Origin: Streptomyces sp. AC550_RSS872
Lineage (GTDB): Bacteria; Actinomycetota; Actinomycetes; Streptomycetales; Streptomycetaceae
Length of the DNA stretch: 64,000 bases
Direction: 5' to 3'
Assembly (NCBI RefSeq): GCF_019049285.1
Contig: NZ_JAGMUL010000024.1
Coordinates: forward strand, 1-64,000
Shown here one piece after another: positions 62,648 through 64,000 of the stretch. The position numbers and the translations under genes were made by a program. Position 1 is the first letter of the stretch. Each line of letters begins with the position of its first letter. The notes beneath the pieces were generated by a model, which did not search any database, was not told the DNA's origin, and worked only from the letters and a program-made list of their open reading frames with translations.

Positions 62648-64000
62648 CTACTCGGAGGCGGAAGCGGAACCCTCCGCGTCGCGGTTGGCGAGGGCACGCA
62701 GGACGTGATCACGATGGACGACCATGCGGCCGTGGGACTTCTTCGGCTCCTCGCCCTCGGCCTCCAGCACCCGCTTGAGGTCGCCGTTGGTCCAGCCGTC
62801 GTAGGCGTCACGGTCGAGCATGGCGAGCCGCTTGAGGACGTCGGTGGTCAGCAGCCGGGGCGCGTCGGCGATGGCGGCGGCGATGTCGGCGAGCGGGTCA
62901 CGCTCCTCGCCCCGCTCGATGACGCGCAGCGTGGTGACCCCGTCGCGCAGGGCCTTGGCTCGGTCGGCGATGGCCTTGGCGGGGTCGTCGTCGATGAAGT
63001 GGGTGCGGACCGTGATGAACGACTGGCCCTTGGGCATCTTGATGCCATCGGTGGCCACCACGAGGGTTCCCTTGTCCAGGCCCTGGCGCAGCATGTGCGG
63101 GGCGGCGCCTTCCTCAACAGCCTTGTCACCCAGCGCCATCTTGGCCTGTGACTCGCTGCCCAGCACGAGCGAGGCCCGGGTGTGTGCGCCCTCGCGGACC
63201 AGCTTGGGCAGGTTCTGGTCGGTGGGGTCCTGGGTGCCCTGCCACATCAGCACGTCGACCGCGCGCCCCTGGTTGTGGAGCTTGCGCACCGCCATGAAGT
63301 ACCGGGAGGTGGCCTTGGAGCCGCCGTAGGGGCGCTTGGCGTCGTCGACGGCCGGGCACATGAACGCCAACTGCGCCTCGTCCACCGTCACGATCAGGGT
63401 GGGGAACACCGCCTTGGGGTCCTTGCGGCGCACCTCGATGCGGCGGTTCATCTCCTCGACCGCGTCTTCAACCATCTCGGTCGCCTGGATGACGTGGTCA
63501 TCGGAGGGGCCCTCGATCAGCACGTCGGCGATGCCCTCGAACATCCCCCAGTCACCGACGCCCTTGAGGTCGGCGATCCAGAACGTCACCGACCGGTCCA
63601 GCGCGAGCCACAGAGCGAGCGCACGCAGCGCTGCGGTCTTGCCCTGGTTGGATCGGCCGGTGATGAGCAGGTGACGCTGGTACAGGCTCAGCTCCACCGC
63701 GTCCCCGCGCAGGTCCTGCCCCCACGGCGCGCGGCCGGTCTTGTAGTTCGCGGTCATCGTCTCGTCCGTGACCAGCGGAGACGGGCCGATCGGCTCGTCG
63801 AGGGCGCCGGAGTCGGCGATCCACACCCGGACGGTGCGGGCCGCCTCGGGAATCATGATGAACACCTCGTGCTCATGCCGGTTGAGGTTTTCGGCGAGCT
63901 TGCGGCGGCGCTGCTGCACCTCGACCGTCGACACCTCCAGGGGCAGGTGGACGTCGACCTCGACCCCGCACCCGGCGATCACGATCGGGGAGAGCATCGC
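62648..64000 (-). CDS. traB: FtsK/SpoIIIE-like conjugal transfer protein TraB, 5' end outside window
   Basis: At least 449 residues. Walker A GRSNQGKTAALRA (about 113) and Walker B TLIVTVDEAQLAF; the C-terminal winged-helix-like end (DVLKRLAMLDRDAYDGW...KRVLEAEG) should read specific DNA repeats. It pumps double-stranded DNA between hyphae. An ATG lies at 63997 but the frame is open beyond it; TraB proteins usually have a longer N-terminus with membrane segments, so the gene is taken as truncated by the window. Confidence 0.9.
   Translation of the reverse strand, partial: AMLSPIVIAGCGVEVDVHLPLEVSTVEVQQRRRKLAENLNRHEHEVFIMIPEAARTVRVWIADSGALDEPIGPSPLVTDETMTANYKTGRAPWGQDLRGDAVELSLYQRHLLITGRSNQGKTAALRALALWLALDRSVTFWIADLKGVGDWGMFEGIADVLIEGPSDDHVIQATEMVEDAVEEMNRRIEVRRKDPKAVFPTLIVTVDEAQLAFMCPAVDDAKRPYGGSKATSRYFMAVRKLHNQGRAVDVLMWQGTQDPTDQNLPKLVREGAHTRASLVLGSESQAKMALGDKAVEEGAAPHMLRQGLDKGTLVVATDGIKMPKGQSFITVRTHFIDDDPAKAIADRAKALRDGVTTLRVIERGEERDPLADIAAAIADAPRLLTTDVLKRLAMLDRDAYDGWTNGDLKRVLEAEGEEPKKSHGRMVVHRDHVLRALANRDAEGSASASE

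Larger units (their letters stand above)
56721..64000. mobile_element. AICE (actinomycete integrative and conjugative element), partial
   Basis: From the 3' end of tRNA-Ser to the window edge: tyrosine integrase, small HTH excisionase, D5-type helicase, Prim-Pol, small hypotheticals and an FtsK-like traB, all on the minus strand. That set is the pSAM2-like AICE module with Prim-Pol-type replication. The attachment core should be the T-arm/acceptor half of the tRNA; the far end is outside the window. Regulatory (korSA/pra) and spread genes are not seen here. Confidence 0.88.

Overview
This is a piece of a Streptomyces chromosome, probably within a few hundred kb of oriC. The DNA is very GC-rich, with strong G/C preference at third codon positions, GTG starts and Actinobacteria-only families. 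It carries the Streptomyces sporulation genes ssgR and ssgA. Three exact copies of the Streptomyces parS palindrome GTTTCACGTGAAAC, five near-copies, and several DnaA boxes (TTRTCCACA) point to the oriC-proximal core. The gene order (ptpA, ssgR-ssgA, thiC, cydAB-cydCD, kptA, serS, pheA, the dtpA copper cluster, htrA) matches what I remember of the S. coelicolor SCO39xx region; this is from memory and was not checked.

Layout. 0-5 kb: flavohaemoprotein, Nudix hydrolase, LysR regulator, then a minus-strand group of cystathionine-lyase-type enzyme, ptpA and a small membrane protein. 5-9.4 kb: cupin, small membrane protein, ssgR-ssgA and a YibE/F membrane protein. 9.4-17 kb: thiC behind a TPP riboswitch, a membrane protein, a metallophosphoesterase, a LacI regulator, a HisC-type aminotransferase and a cyclophilin-like protein. 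17-24.5 kb: cytochrome bd oxidase genes cydA-cydB-cydCD behind a Rex operator, then a LytM-type peptidase. 24.5-35 kb: HAD phosphatase, F420-type oxidoreductase, RNA 2'-phosphotransferase, a coupled M24 / EphD-like / MerR operon, and a two-ATPase, two-permease ABC operon. 35-39 kb: an abnormal tRNA-Ser-like gene, a HAD phosphatase coupled to serS, a DnaA-box cluster, and pheA. 39-45.6 kb: a copper-delivery operon (YcnI, Sco, ECuC, CopCD) feeding the Tat-exported DyP peroxidase DtpA. 45.6-56.6 kb: two GHKL ATPases and a SpoIIE-type phosphatase, aminopeptidase P, a Prim-Pol-like protein that seems to lack its catalytic aspartates, a SEC-C protein, a glycerophosphodiesterase and an HtrA-type membrane protease. 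56.66 kb to the end: tRNA-Ser(UGA) followed by one end of an actinomycete integrative and conjugative element (AICE): integrase, excisionase, D5-type helicase, Prim-Pol and small coupled genes, then the 3' part of an FtsK-like traB gene that runs off the window.

How it fits together. Most of the window is core metabolism and development: redox-controlled respiration, thiamine synthesis, serine charging, phenylalanine synthesis, extracellular copper enzymes and sporulation. The AICE is the only clear accessory block; its genes run toward the tRNA-Ser attachment site and several overlap by ATGA.

Most interesting points: (1) a 105-nt tRNA-Ser-like gene beside serS whose anticodon arm is roughly twice normal size; (2) two parS-like palindromes inside the variable arm of the thiC TPP riboswitch, and an exact parS overlapping the cydCD start codon; (3) a DnaA-box cluster between serS and pheA; (4) six copies of an octamer at the 3' end of traB that look like a conjugal-transfer (clt) locus; (5) a chromosomal Prim-Pol homologue that appears catalytically dead.
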